Assembly (NCBI GenBank): GCA_026874595.1
Contig: CM049312.1
Span: 31,439,456-31,503,455 of the forward strand
Length of the DNA stretch: 64,000 bases
Source: Sipunculus nudus
Taxonomy: Eukaryota > Annelida > Sipuncula > Golfingiida > Sipunculidae
Direction of reading: 5' to 3'
The notes under the pieces were generated by a model. It made no database searches and was not told the DNA's origin. It worked only from the letters and a program-made list of their open reading frames with translations. Position numbers and translations under genes: made by a program. Each line of letters opens with the position of its first letter. Within the stretch, counting starts at the first letter, position 1. Of this stretch, positions 35,133 through 46,342 are shown one piece after another.

Positions 35133-38100
35133 CACACATGGAGGAAAGTGGTAATTTGGGATTGAACGTTTACCATCAGTTAATAGATAAGAAAAGGGGA
35201 ACGTTAGAGTGGCTCCACATTAAAACTGTCCAGGTAGGTTGCAAAAGTGAGCAATGTTATGAATTGCACGAATATTCAGTTGCACTTATACATCTTAATA
35301 TTGATATTTACATATCACTATCTATAAACAAAAGATTATGTGTTAAACTCATGCAAGCTAACAGCACACATACACACACAAATTTACGTGTATAAATGTG
35401 AGTTTGTCCCACTTACAGTTTGCCAATTCTGCGCATGCGTCACGGTGTCCAACCTTTAACCTATTTAGCAAGGATCGAAGCAGTCCATCCGAAACATCCC
35501 GAAGAGAACGGCACCTGGGTGAATTTTCGACTGCTCTTAAGAAACACTGTTTTATATCTTCTTCCTTGTCATGGATTCTGGAACAAAGAATATGTGAATT
35601 AAAAGCATCGGTGTTATCCTGAATAAAATATCTTTCTTCATAATGAAAAAGATAAAGAACTTAATAAAGTTGAGGAATAAATGTCAGACGACAAAATTAT
35701 CATTTAGAAATAAATGTACTTAAAATTATCAATAGGACCTGTGTCGATAATACGGCCCAGACGTAGGGTCAGCGGTGTTTCTAGAGGAACCGATATTACA
35801 AGGGACTAAAGGATCGGACACTGAAATGCTGCACTACCAAGTATAAATGGTTAAGATATCATACCAAATAAAATTCTGAAACTAAAGAGCCATTGCAATG
35901 GAAATGATCATGTAAACACTTACGAGCACATGTAATCCAGATTTGCTTCCCCTGCTCCAATGACCTGGCAGTAGTGACCTTGTTCCCAGTGAGTGCATTC
36001 CTGGAAGTGACCTTGAGGATGTTAAAGAAGATATCTTGAGTCTATTTGGTAAACGTTGTCTTAGATTTAGATATTATATATATATAGTTTGATAACCTGA
36101 AAGAGAAAAGAAAACAGAAAAGAAAAGTAAATTGTTCAGCCTATTCAAATAAATACGTATGGAAGAGATTCGGTAGGGATGAGTAGATGCATTACCCTTA
36201 TTGCACACGCGATGTCAAAGATATTTTATGTATATTGATTTATTTAAATTAATTCTATGGACTTTTTCTCTCACCTTCACATGCAATTGGTACGTAGAAT
36301 TTGTAACTCTGAGCTATTTTCATAACTGCTTTTCCAGCCGGACAGGAGCTCAGGTCAAGAGTTCCGTCTTCATATCTCTCGATACAGGCCCACAATTCTT
36401 GTCTATGTAAATTTTATAAATATTTATATTAGCCTTTCCATGAAATTTATCAATGGTATTGTTACAGGTGCCTGTTTTATTGTACGCAGGAGTGTCACAT
36501 GTGTCTGTTGACATTCTGATTCGTGTAGCGAAGGCAAAGTTCGTTGCTATGGGAACCTCGCTTGTTGGGCGCTGGCTTATGCGTAGAGACACAGCGTTCT
36601 TTGTTCTAGATGTTTCGGGTCTGTTCATGCGCGTGTGTATTGTTCTTTGAAAATGTTCCATATCTAAAATTTTCGGGAAAGAAGCTTCAAATTAGGGACT
36701 GTGCTAGAGCCGGCAGAAAGTAAAATACCAGCTACCACTAAGAGTGTTACTTTCTCGTCTGTTTTGGGACCTTACCGATAATTGTAGTGGTGTCAGATAT
36801 TTAACGGACTTAGTACAGATTAAATACGGACTGTCACCAGTTTGCCTTTGGATTATTACTATTGATGTGGATTATTGGTGTTAAAGGACTCTTGTTGAGC
36901 TGTGACAGTGGTGGTATCTAGAAATTAAATTATAGGATCCAAACACTCTGGTACTGTACATTTTATTGTTATGCTGTGTAATTTTATTGATTTAGTGTAT
37001 TGTAATATTAGGATAGTTCTAAGAATAAATTCTAATTATCTGTTTACAAAAAAACACTGACTTCTTTTTTCATTCCCCTAGACGCTGCCTAGTGTTACAG
37101 AATCTGATTTTTTTTATCTTCGTACCAAAACTTGTTCTTCTCACGATTACGTGATTTGTTGTAATTGGGTTCCGTAACTGTATATATCCATATAAATAGA
37201 CACCGTGTATTTTAGATTTCGTTCTAAACAAAAAACGTTCGCACTCCTGCCAAGAAAATTGTCCACCTCACTGCATGGTAAATTCCAATATATGTTTGTC
37301 AGGAATATTTTTTTTATATATAAAAGATCACACTTACTTTGTTGTTTCATTGCACCCGCCGTGAGCTCCCTGGAACGCCTTTTGGTAAAGCCTAACACAC
37401 GACATGGCTTTTTCTGAGCAGAGAGCCCGTTCGTCGTCTTTAATATCAAAAGTAAATTATTGAATAATATAAAAATATAAACGTTTGCACAGAAAAGATA
37501 TTGTTATATATTAATATATATGTGTGTGTGTGTGAGGGTGTGTGTGTGTGTGTGTTAGTGTGTGTGTGTGGGGGGGGGTAGTTTAGCGGCTTCGTTGAAA
37601 TAAAATGTATATGTATGGTCTCAGGATAAAAGATATGGATGCAACCTTTCTTTTAATGCACGATAATGGCCATGTCACTATCTTCAGTTAAACCAATAGG
37701 CGATAACAAATTTACACTTTTGGAACAAGCAAAGATATCAACACAAAAATAAGCATTAACGCATGAACTCATTTTGTCTCTTTTTTTGTCACCTCACCTG
37801 ATGTTTTGTCGATACAGGACCTGACGTCTTCATCAGATGACTCTATGTACATTTTCCGGATATGTTCTCCGACAGAATGTGTACTACAGTCGCATCTCTG
37901 TAGATTTTGAACCTCCTCATAACGCGTTCGGACACAGGTTCGCATCTCGTTGTTGTAGTTACGTAATGATTTCCTTATAAGTGTATAAAATATTTTCAGC
38001 GATCAGACCAAGTATCTTTCAGTAAAAACATGTAATGATTTATTGATAAATACTTTTCTATTTTATTGTGATGTTTAAAAGAAAAACTTTTATTTTGGCT

Positions 38101-40947
38101 ATTTTTAAACATGTCTTACTAACATGGCATCATATAATTTAATTTATTGAACATCGATTGTGCAGAGCGTAAAACATCAAATGCACGGGACTCTCTATGC
38201 TTGGATGGTAGTATTTGGTTGCCTGCAGAGATGAAAGAGACAACGGACCTTTGACGGGTTACTACAACCCTTCTCTTATTGCCAAGCCGGGGATCGAATC
38301 CGGGTCGCCAGCGGAGAGCGCCGAGCGTTTTAACGCTCGACTGTCCAGGCCCCTTATATAATGCTTCCTTTATAATGGCCACATTTTGTTCGGTACACGA
38401 AGTGTTTTATGGGAAAGTTTTATGTAGACTCGGAAATATAGAAATTTGATTTTATAAAATATTATATTCTGTTCGTGTATAACGTTTTGCATAGACCTAT
38501 GACTGTTTCCATCAGGAATCGGATAGGATAACAAAGGAGGCAATCTGGACGCTCCAGCTGGAAGAAACATACCTCAAACATAGACGGAGGGAAATATTAA
38601 ATATATGAAGAATGGACGGAAACGATTGGGACCATTATTTCGTTTCAAGAATATAAGCTAATAGTATAGCGCCCATATCATATCATAATCAAACACATGT
38701 CGGGGTTAATTCTTTAACCTAAATATTGATTAATACATGAACTTACATGCAGCTGTCAAAATCAGATGAGTACACTTGTCTTTGGGGAACCCAGCAGCGC
38801 TTCCTTTCAACAGGGCACTTATCTGTAAACATATAACGTATGTTGTATTATACGTCTGTATGATTCAGGGGATGTATATAATACAAAAAAAACGGTAAGA
38901 GGGTCAGAAATAACGAGATAGAAAATATTCACCATGCTGGCAATGAGTTCCGTAGTACATTTCTGGACACTGGCAGTAATACCCAGATGGATGACCATCA
39001 CGCAGATGAGAATAGCAAGAGCCACCATTCTGACAGGGGTTTGACTTGCATGGAATTGCTCGGACTGGAATAGAATAACACTTAGATTGTAATATTCCTG
39101 AACGAAATATAATAAATTTTACATGAGTGTGTATCATTCTGTCAATATACGCGAAAATAGCATTTGTAATGTTGGGTTTGTTGTTGCGATTCATATTCTT
39201 AAGGAGCTCTCATTCTTACCAATCTCACAATTCTTCCCATCGTAGTTTTCAGGACAATCACATCTGTAAACCTGGTTCCTGTCCCAAAAGGCGTCACGGC
39301 ACGTTCCACCGTTCTTACAGGGATTTACGTCACAGCGCGATTCTGTAAAGACAGTTATTGGACGTTTACACCGGGCGCCTTGGTACTGCTTGCACGCTCA
39401 GGGAAAGTACCGCTGCTACCGCATCAAATGAACTGTTATGTATTTCAAAATAGAATTCATTGCTTGCAACATTGGCATGCAAGTGTAAACAGTTCGCATG
39501 TTCTTACGCACATGGATTATTATTAGGGATAAGACACCTTATACTATATGAGACTAATATTATATTATTTTGAGATGAAGTGACATTCTTACTTAGCTGA
39601 CAGTATCGTCCATCAGTACCACTTGGGCATCGGCAAATATAGCCATCCTCTCTGGACTGTAAAGGATAGCAAGTTCCGCCATTGTGACATGGATTTTTGC
39701 CTTCCAGACATGGATTCTCTACATATTAATATATAAGAATATTAATATAAAAGAAATGCATGAAATATCTATCAAAATCTATAATAAAATCAACATATGT
39801 ACTATTTGTTGATTTAGATGAAAATTGATAAATGAAATAAATGAAAAATGCATACCCTTTTCACATTGCTTGCCAGTGTTGGTTAAAGGACATCTGCAAT
39901 AAAAGCCTGGATAATAGGCGCTAATGTGGCAGGATCCTCCGTTCTGACACGGCTTTCCGCTGATACACGGACTTACTAAAAGAAAAAAAAACGTTTAGCA
40001 TTAATCATTGCATTTTGTTCCTTCATAAATTAGCATGTCACCGAATCAATATATAATTGCTAGTTTATATAAAAAACATGCATTACTCACTTTAAATACG
40101 GAACGTGAATTGGAGATGGGTTATTTGAGCATGTTTATATGAACACACATATATTGCCCTCTGTAATCAGTGCCCCGTTTGGCAAATCGAACATCGAATT
40201 AATTAAAAATTGCATTATGAAATTAACCCAAAGGGTATGTTCATTTAAGGCGTAGAGGAAGTATCTTCCCCCACGTGTTTCCTCTTCGATCGCTTATTAC
40301 TGTGGTTGCCTTTTTGATCGCAATGTTTTCAAATTCGCGAAATTCGCGAAAGAGGAATTATCGCGAAAATAAAACCTTCCTGAATAAGAGGTCCCGTCGT
40401 TCATGGCAAAGTTGAAAGTAAAAGGCTGACATTATGACTAAAAATAGATCACGTATGTTCAAATATCAATTTTTGAACTATCATATCCTTCCAATTGGTT
40501 TTTCAATTTCCAATAGGTTTGTTAACAAAAACTTGTGTACATAGTGTATGATACAGTTAATTCACATAATAAGGGCTATACTCTGCGTTTAGGTCTTTTG
40601 TAATGTGAGATCGCGAAAATGGAACCCTCGCAAAAGGTGAAATCACAAATATGAAGCCAACCACAGTATTCAATCAGATCCATGAAAGAGGTTACAGCGT
40701 GTAAAATTTACAAGTTTTAGATAGGTCTTTTAGAATAAGAAAAACATGCACTACCTTTAGCACAGTTGTAACCAAAGTACGGTCGTTTACAGTAACACGC
40801 GTGGTTCCGCCTGCTGTATTGGTAACAGGTCCCGCCATTTAGGCAAGGATTGCTGTCGCATCTGTTTAGCGATGCCCTTACTGGGAAACAAAGGTAACAG
40901 AAGACAGCAAGAATAAGTCCAGCCGTGATGTACCCCATTTTTGTCAT
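34689..40947 (-). CDS. gene B: secreted protein, five EGF-like domains plus three six-Cys repeats (489 aa)
   Basis: Twelve exons: 40947-40755, 39975-39856, 39718-39593, 39342-39220, 39064-38933, 38822-38747, 37973-37798, 37437-37338, 36402-36275, 36011-35924, 35577-35417, 34735-34689 (1470 nt). It starts [26 protein letters not shown]; the Met at 40938 is an equally good start. EGF1 to EGF5 match exons 1-5 of genes A and C. The EGF6 exon is missing: only about 110 bp separate exon 5 from the first C-terminal exon. The three six-Cys repeats follow with the same phases. The exon starting at 36011 uses an upstream AG (cctcaag), adding four codons; the AG at the expected place would shift the frame. 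The last exon stops soon after GDWGC, so the KR...PG tail of A and C is absent. Function unknown; presumably extracellular. Confidence 0.88.
34990..35056 (+). repeat. relic of a palindromic-array element terminus
   Basis: The words TTTACTAAATGTAATAACA and TTTACTAAATGTAATAAAAA stand in tandem, with the same AATAAC / AATAAAAAC alternation as the termini of the 10-kb and 7.2-kb elements. It lies in the last intron of gene B, next to an (AT)n tract. Confidence 0.45.
35077..35131. repeat. (AT)n microsatellite
   Basis: About 27 perfect AT units in the last intron of gene B. Confidence 0.95.
36433..37102 (+). repeat. possible solo LTR in an intron of gene B
   Basis: The stretch begins TGTTACAGGTGCCTG and ends CTAGTGTTACA. 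It has an AATAAA near 37025, and its base composition differs from the rest of the intron. No matching target duplication is visible, so this is only a suggestion. Confidence 0.25.
37515..37578. repeat. (GT)n microsatellite with poly-G end
   Basis: About 25 TG units with interruptions, ending in GGGGGGGGG, in an intron of gene B. Confidence 0.9.
38190..38352 (-). repeat. tRNA-derived SINE, family 2, in an intron of gene B
   Basis: On the minus strand, a box A-like word (TGGACAGTCGAGCG) is followed about 35 bases on by a box B-like word (GGATTCGATCCCCGGC). It is GC-rich against its surroundings. The acceptor and D arms do not fold as a true tRNA, so it is a SINE rather than a tRNA gene. Confidence 0.55.
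40300..40666. mobile_element. MITE with CTGTGGTTG inverted ends and TA duplication
   Basis: The ends are CTGTGGTTG and CAACCACAG, flanked on both sides by TA (40298-40299 and 40667-40668). The interior is rich in TCGCGAAA-type words and has no ORF. The TA duplication fits a Tc1/mariner-type non-autonomous element. It lies in the first intron of gene B. Confidence 0.65.
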
Positions 40948-42709
40948 GCTGGAGTCTTGTCCTCTTCAAAAAAAGACAGTTAATAACAAATGAGAAATAA
41001 ATGTAAACAAAGTTTTAGCCTATATGCAAAGGTGGTAAAACTTACTAGTAATACTGCAAGTTCGCCAAGTGATTGAGTCCTCATCGGGCACTGGGGCTTT
41101 ATACATGTTTGTGGCCAGCTGAAAAAATGTATACCCTCTTGAACTAGCAAATGATCCCGCATCCTGTCAAATCGTCATACCGATGGACAATGCTTCCCAG
41201 CTACTGCAGTCACGAATCTTTAATTCATCACGTCAAATACCAGTGACCATTGTAGCATTATTATGATTGCAAATGTGCTGTCACTCTATTTAACCCTCAG
41301 GAGACCTGCAACACGTAGATTCTTCATAATCATTCCCCTGCTCTGTCATAGACTCGACATATTGCATCCTAATTTGAACAATAATGACTCCAAATCGCTG
41401 GATTAAACGTTCTAGTTAGACCCTGGTTGTCACCATGACTTGTTTTCGATTGTGCAACTGACCTCGCATTATCCGATGGACGATGCATCACAGTCCCTAC
41501 CAGCATATGGATTTAATTCAGCACGTCAATGTTATGTTAATATAGCGTGACCTTCGGCGTCTGGTAACCCAGTGCTCATCAAATACCAAAGTTTTACAAT
41601 ACATACATTGTAAAAGTGCCATTTCTGTCTTTTTTCATATAAACTATTGTACGCATTTAATGAAAACGTGTTATCATGTGTCATCTCAAATATCTGAATG
41701 AGCAACTGATGAAACACCTAAACATGCCCGAGACATGTTTAAAACATGTTTACATCGTTACTTTTTTTAAAGGCGTGATACTTTCCCATTTTGTTTAATA
41801 TTCACGGTTCTTACTTTTAAACTGACGATTAAAAATAAGTATAATCAGCTAGCTGCTGAAGATAAGCAGAATTAAGGCACTGTCTGTGAGAACAAAAACA
41901 GTTCAGACGAAGTCCAACCGTGTGTGGTTATTTGAAACATGTTTAAGCAGAAACATGCATAGAAAAACGATACATGTTTGAAAAATAGGACAAAAAGACG
42001 TTTTGCACTGGATCGAGTTTCACGTTGGAACAGATGAACAATTTTTTAAGCATGTCAGCATTCACTCTAAATAAGACATGTGTTTCTGGTAAAGACATGT
42101 AAATACTAAAACATATAATTCACTTGAAACATATCCAGAACATGTTAACATCACTAATCCATGAAACATGTTTCAATCTGATTTGAGAGCACAGACTTGA
42201 AACACGTATTGTTTTGCAGTGACTTGCAACTGTTTCCAATTTATAGAGTTTAAAGTAGTCGGCTTTTCGAGATGGTCGTTTAAGGGAGATGGACTAGAAG
42301 AATCTTACAGAAGCCTGTTCTGTTGATTGTTAAATATGCTGTATCTTCATAATGTAGCTGGTCTTTCATTTAACGCTACATGATAACACGAACACTAACA
42401 AGGTACATTTTCAAAAAAATACGATTAATAATAATCTATATGTAGAACGACTGACGGTTTAATACACGCTTTGTGTATCATTAAAAGTGCCCATAGAATA
42501 ATCCAATGAAGACAAATGATGTAGCATTAATCGCTTGGTCGAAAGGGAAGGACCAAATAAGTTGGAAAAAACATTAAATATTATAACATAAAATACAAAC
42601 AATAATCAGTTGCATGGAGAAGTGGTTGTCTTTTTGAGGTGGTCACTAAACTGAGATGGTCTTCAGGCAAGGTTTTACCATCACTGTAACTTTTGGTGTA
42701 AATGCCAGC

Positions 42710-42711
<2 letters not shown>

Positions 42712-42759
<48 letters not shown>
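42712..42759. repeat. (AT)n microsatellite
   Basis: About 24 perfect TA units. Confidence 0.95.
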
Positions 42760-42762
<3 letters not shown>

Positions 42763-45700
42763 CAACCTAAAATTGAATATGAATGTTTCCTTATCGCTAT
42801 ATTAAATTTCACAATGTTACCCTGTGTGTTACCGAAGGCCTGCTTTTGACAGTATACGTATATTAATTGTCATATAGCCATGCAATACTCTGAATTGTAA
42901 ATGCGTAATTTCAAACTGTCAAACTATTTATCAATACAACTCCGCGCTTATTAGCATCAATACTTTACACCAAACATGATACCCCCCTTAACTAATGCAT
43001 TTCATCTTTAAATATTTATGCAAAATTCAAATTTCCCTTTTTTTAAATCATGAAATGCCTCCAGTGGATGACTTCAACTGGTCAGAGACAGTTACCAATT
43101 ACCCGTTATAGTATGATTTAATAACAATAGAACCAATTGCAAAACGACAGGCCCATAAAAATAGTGTCGCCTGTCTTTGTACGACCATCAGATTAAGTCT
43201 CGAAGTATAGATCGAAAATCATCATATTGTGGAACTTGCTCTGATATCAAAGGAAGCCGCACAAGGTCTTCGTAATGCCCCAGGCCCTGTTGTGACTCTG
43301 TTGTTTGTAACCGAGCCACAGCTGGGTCAACCTAATGCTCCAATCACACTGGATGAAGTCGTAACGGCGACCACGGCGACCGATGGCACGGAGACCTTAT
43401 AGATCGGCGTTCGTCGCCGTCACCATTGGAAAACCCCTCAAGTGTGACTGCAATGCCGCTCTCACCCTGCTGCCAGAACGTGTAAAAATGTACAATTTTG
43501 GCGTTGCCACGTCGTCCTATACGATCATACAGCGCTCCCCTCACGTCCTACTACCTTCTGACGTCATAAGGGCAGGGACATTACCGTGAGAAGCGTGTAA
43601 AGAGCTCATTTGGGTCGCCAAGGTCTCGGTAGCAGCGTGGTAAGTGCGCCGGGCCAGCGCCGTGGAACGGAAAGGCATATGCTACCCCGTTCACTGGCGC
43701 TCGACCAGGAAGCTAGTACTGCGGTGCTTGCATGCATTTCGATCTAACTACGCTTTAAAATCAACGGCGTGCACGGCTTATATTTTGTGCATATTCAAAT
43801 TCGGTCGACGCTCATGGTGCTCATGGTGAAAATATGACGACCCCGAAAGACACTATCTCGGTCCTACAAAGTTCAGAAAGACCTGAGGGCACTCTAGCTC
43901 CGCTGTACGGCGATATAGCCGGTTTTTTTAGGGCAACTAGATCGCCTTTAAGTATGATGGGGGTTTTAGGATTTCGTTATAGACCATATTGCTCTCACCG
44001 GTAATGTCAACTGGTATCGCTTTCCTTCGTTGACGCGACAGTTTGTTAACCCTAACTGTAGAACTGCCATGTCAGATATACCTACCGGTATAGATCTTTT
44101 ATGGAGTGCTGAACAAATCTGCAGGCAAATGCTTTAACTCGGTGCCTGCTAACGCCGAACTATCGTTAGGGAAGTCTACACATGCCCCGCTTTCTATGAA
44201 ACCCAACACGCCATGTTCACTCACCCCTCCCCCCTTCTGGGTAGCCGCAAGTAACGGGGTTATAATATAAAAGGGATAGCTCGGTAAGGTTATGTACCCA
44301 AAAGACCCAAAATAAATATCAGGTGCAAATCTATTGTGTGTATAATACTCTAACCAAAGGTCATTTTGGATTTATTAACCAGTCGTATTGGATAGCCAGA
44401 ACCTACAAGAATATGTCCAAGCGATAATGGGGGAATGGCTATTAAATGCTTGACCTTGGAAATAAGGTATAGGTAAAGATGCAATGTTATCACCATTGAC
44501 TGATATTGTGCTCATATGTCAGTATTTTAATCAGCCATGCAAGATATTCGGCGCGAAAAAGAAAATTTAAAAAAAAAATTTAAAAATTAAAATGTTTCCG
44601 ATGTTGTTGCACTCAAATGGTCCTACGAACGACAAAATAGTATGCCCCTGATATTGAGAAGGAAATAAATTCAACAACCTCTATAAACTCACCCTCTCTA
44701 CTCGGGGACACTTAATGATGGTAAATGTCCATGCCCAGTCAACGACTATAGAATTTTCAGACACTTGTGACCAAACTGTCGGTATAAATAATCCTTGAGA
44801 GTCGCATCGTCTTACCATTGAGTAAGCAACCATTCAAACACTTGTAACTATAAACTGGTGAGACATATACCTAGGTGTATCCTTATGTCACGTGTTAATA
44901 TGACTTTAACGGAAACCGTAGGACCGCTCAACTAAGGGATTAAAGGGACATAATCAGGAACAATAATATACCTAGCAAAACCTTTCCAGCACAGTCTCAG
45001 ACCTCGCATATGGTTGTTTAACCTTTGTTTTTGATCTGCGTGTTAGTAAACACAAGCCCTCTGTCCTCATGCCCGTTGATACATATTTGCTGGACAAAAC
45101 GGCCCATAGGCAGAAGTAAATTCATTGTAGAAACTGTCCGAATAGATCGATTGTCCGAATAGTACGATAAGTCCCGGGGCCTCAGCTGAAATTATATGCG
45201 TAGCACAGTGTAAGCCGCAACATGTTTCAGCCAGCCGGATCATGTATTACATTTCTCGGGCCAACTCCGTCAGGGCATCTCCTGATTGACAGGTGCTGTA
45301 GTCCCATGCGCCCTGTTTCAGTTGATGCCTATGATCGCGCTCCGTCCCCTTTGTTTTAACGCTCTTGTACATAAGTAAGCTACGATTTAAGGGCAATATT
45401 TTGGCAGTTACCATTTTACGTATTAATACGGCATCCTTTATAAGTGATGAGGCCTCTTAAAGAAGATCGGGAAGAACCTCAGGTCGGGACAGCACTGGAA
45501 GAATGGATCGTTACGGTATTACAGTATGTGCATAGGCGGTGGAAACAGGAGCTGGAAGTGTGTGGGAAGGCTTTTTGGGTTAAAAAATAAGTAAAGTCAA
45601 ATTACTTCCCATGAACACACCTTTATCTCTACCAGTAGCATCTTCGCCAAAGTGGTAGAAGGATGCTCCCGCGTTTCGCTCGTCTGTGTAACAATACTTG

Positions 45701-45851
45701 GGAATGTAGCGCCCGGAGCCCTGTTAGTCATACAAATGCGCATTGATTGGACAAGACGGCTGTCTTAGATGTAAGCCGAGTTTAGACAAGTTGACTATAT
45801 TACGTGAGACAAATTGCATCCAACTTGCAGTAAGCTTTGTAAGTTTATATA

Positions 45852-45854
<3 letters not shown>

Positions 45855-45904
<50 letters not shown>
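45855..45904. repeat. (AT)n microsatellite
   Basis: About 25 TA units, some 440 bp upstream of the gene C start codon. Confidence 0.95.
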
Positions 45905-45906
<2 letters not shown>

Positions 45907-46177
45907 GTATCTGATACAGCAGTGTCCAGAAGTTCATATGATGAAAACAAGAGAATATAACATACGGAAAAATTGCGACCAGTTTCATGATGCATGGGCA
46001 TGTCATGACCAGGCTACAATGTCAATGTCCCATTTTGCACTGTCATTTGCAACCCAAATACTAACTCCCTGTCAGTTTATTTAAGGGCCCCTATAAACTT
46101 GCAGTGCTCAATTGTACATAATGATATGTCATTAGAGAGTCGAATACGGGCTTAACAGCCCCCACATTGTATTCTTC

Positions 46178-46185
46178 TATATAAA
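46178..46185 (+). promoter_or_regulatory. candidate TATA box of gene C
   Basis: TATATAAA stands 158 bp upstream of the gene C start codon. A tttcttttaaag acceptor-like word just before the ATG leaves room for a short 5' UTR intron. This is position-based inference only. Confidence 0.35.
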
Positions 46186-46342
46186 CTCTACTGTACACAT
46201 TTATTTAGCAAAGTAAGGGGCACGTCTAGGAGATCAAATGGTATGTTGCATTTTGACCATTTATACAGAAAATATCTTATATTGTTGGTTGATAGAATAT
46301 GATTTAATTCAACGGCGTTTTCTTTTAAAGGCAATCAGAATC

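Larger units (their letters stand above)
40948..46177. other. head-to-head intergenic region between genes B and C
   Basis: No credible gene. About 41700-42190 is rich in AACATGTT-like palindromes. An (AT)n tract lies at 42712-42759 and another at 45855-45904. About 43330-43640 is GC-richer, and its short ORFs lack recognisable features; it may be a repeat. The regulatory DNA of both genes presumably lies here. Confidence 0.5.

Noticed and set aside
36350-36661. 103-residue minus-strand ORF overlapping gene B
   Set aside because: It runs across the exon at 36402-36275 in a different frame and into the possible LTR, with no domain.
38230-38352. tRNA gene in the intron of gene B
   Set aside because: Box A and B words are present, but acceptor and T-stem pairing fails, so it is treated as a SINE.
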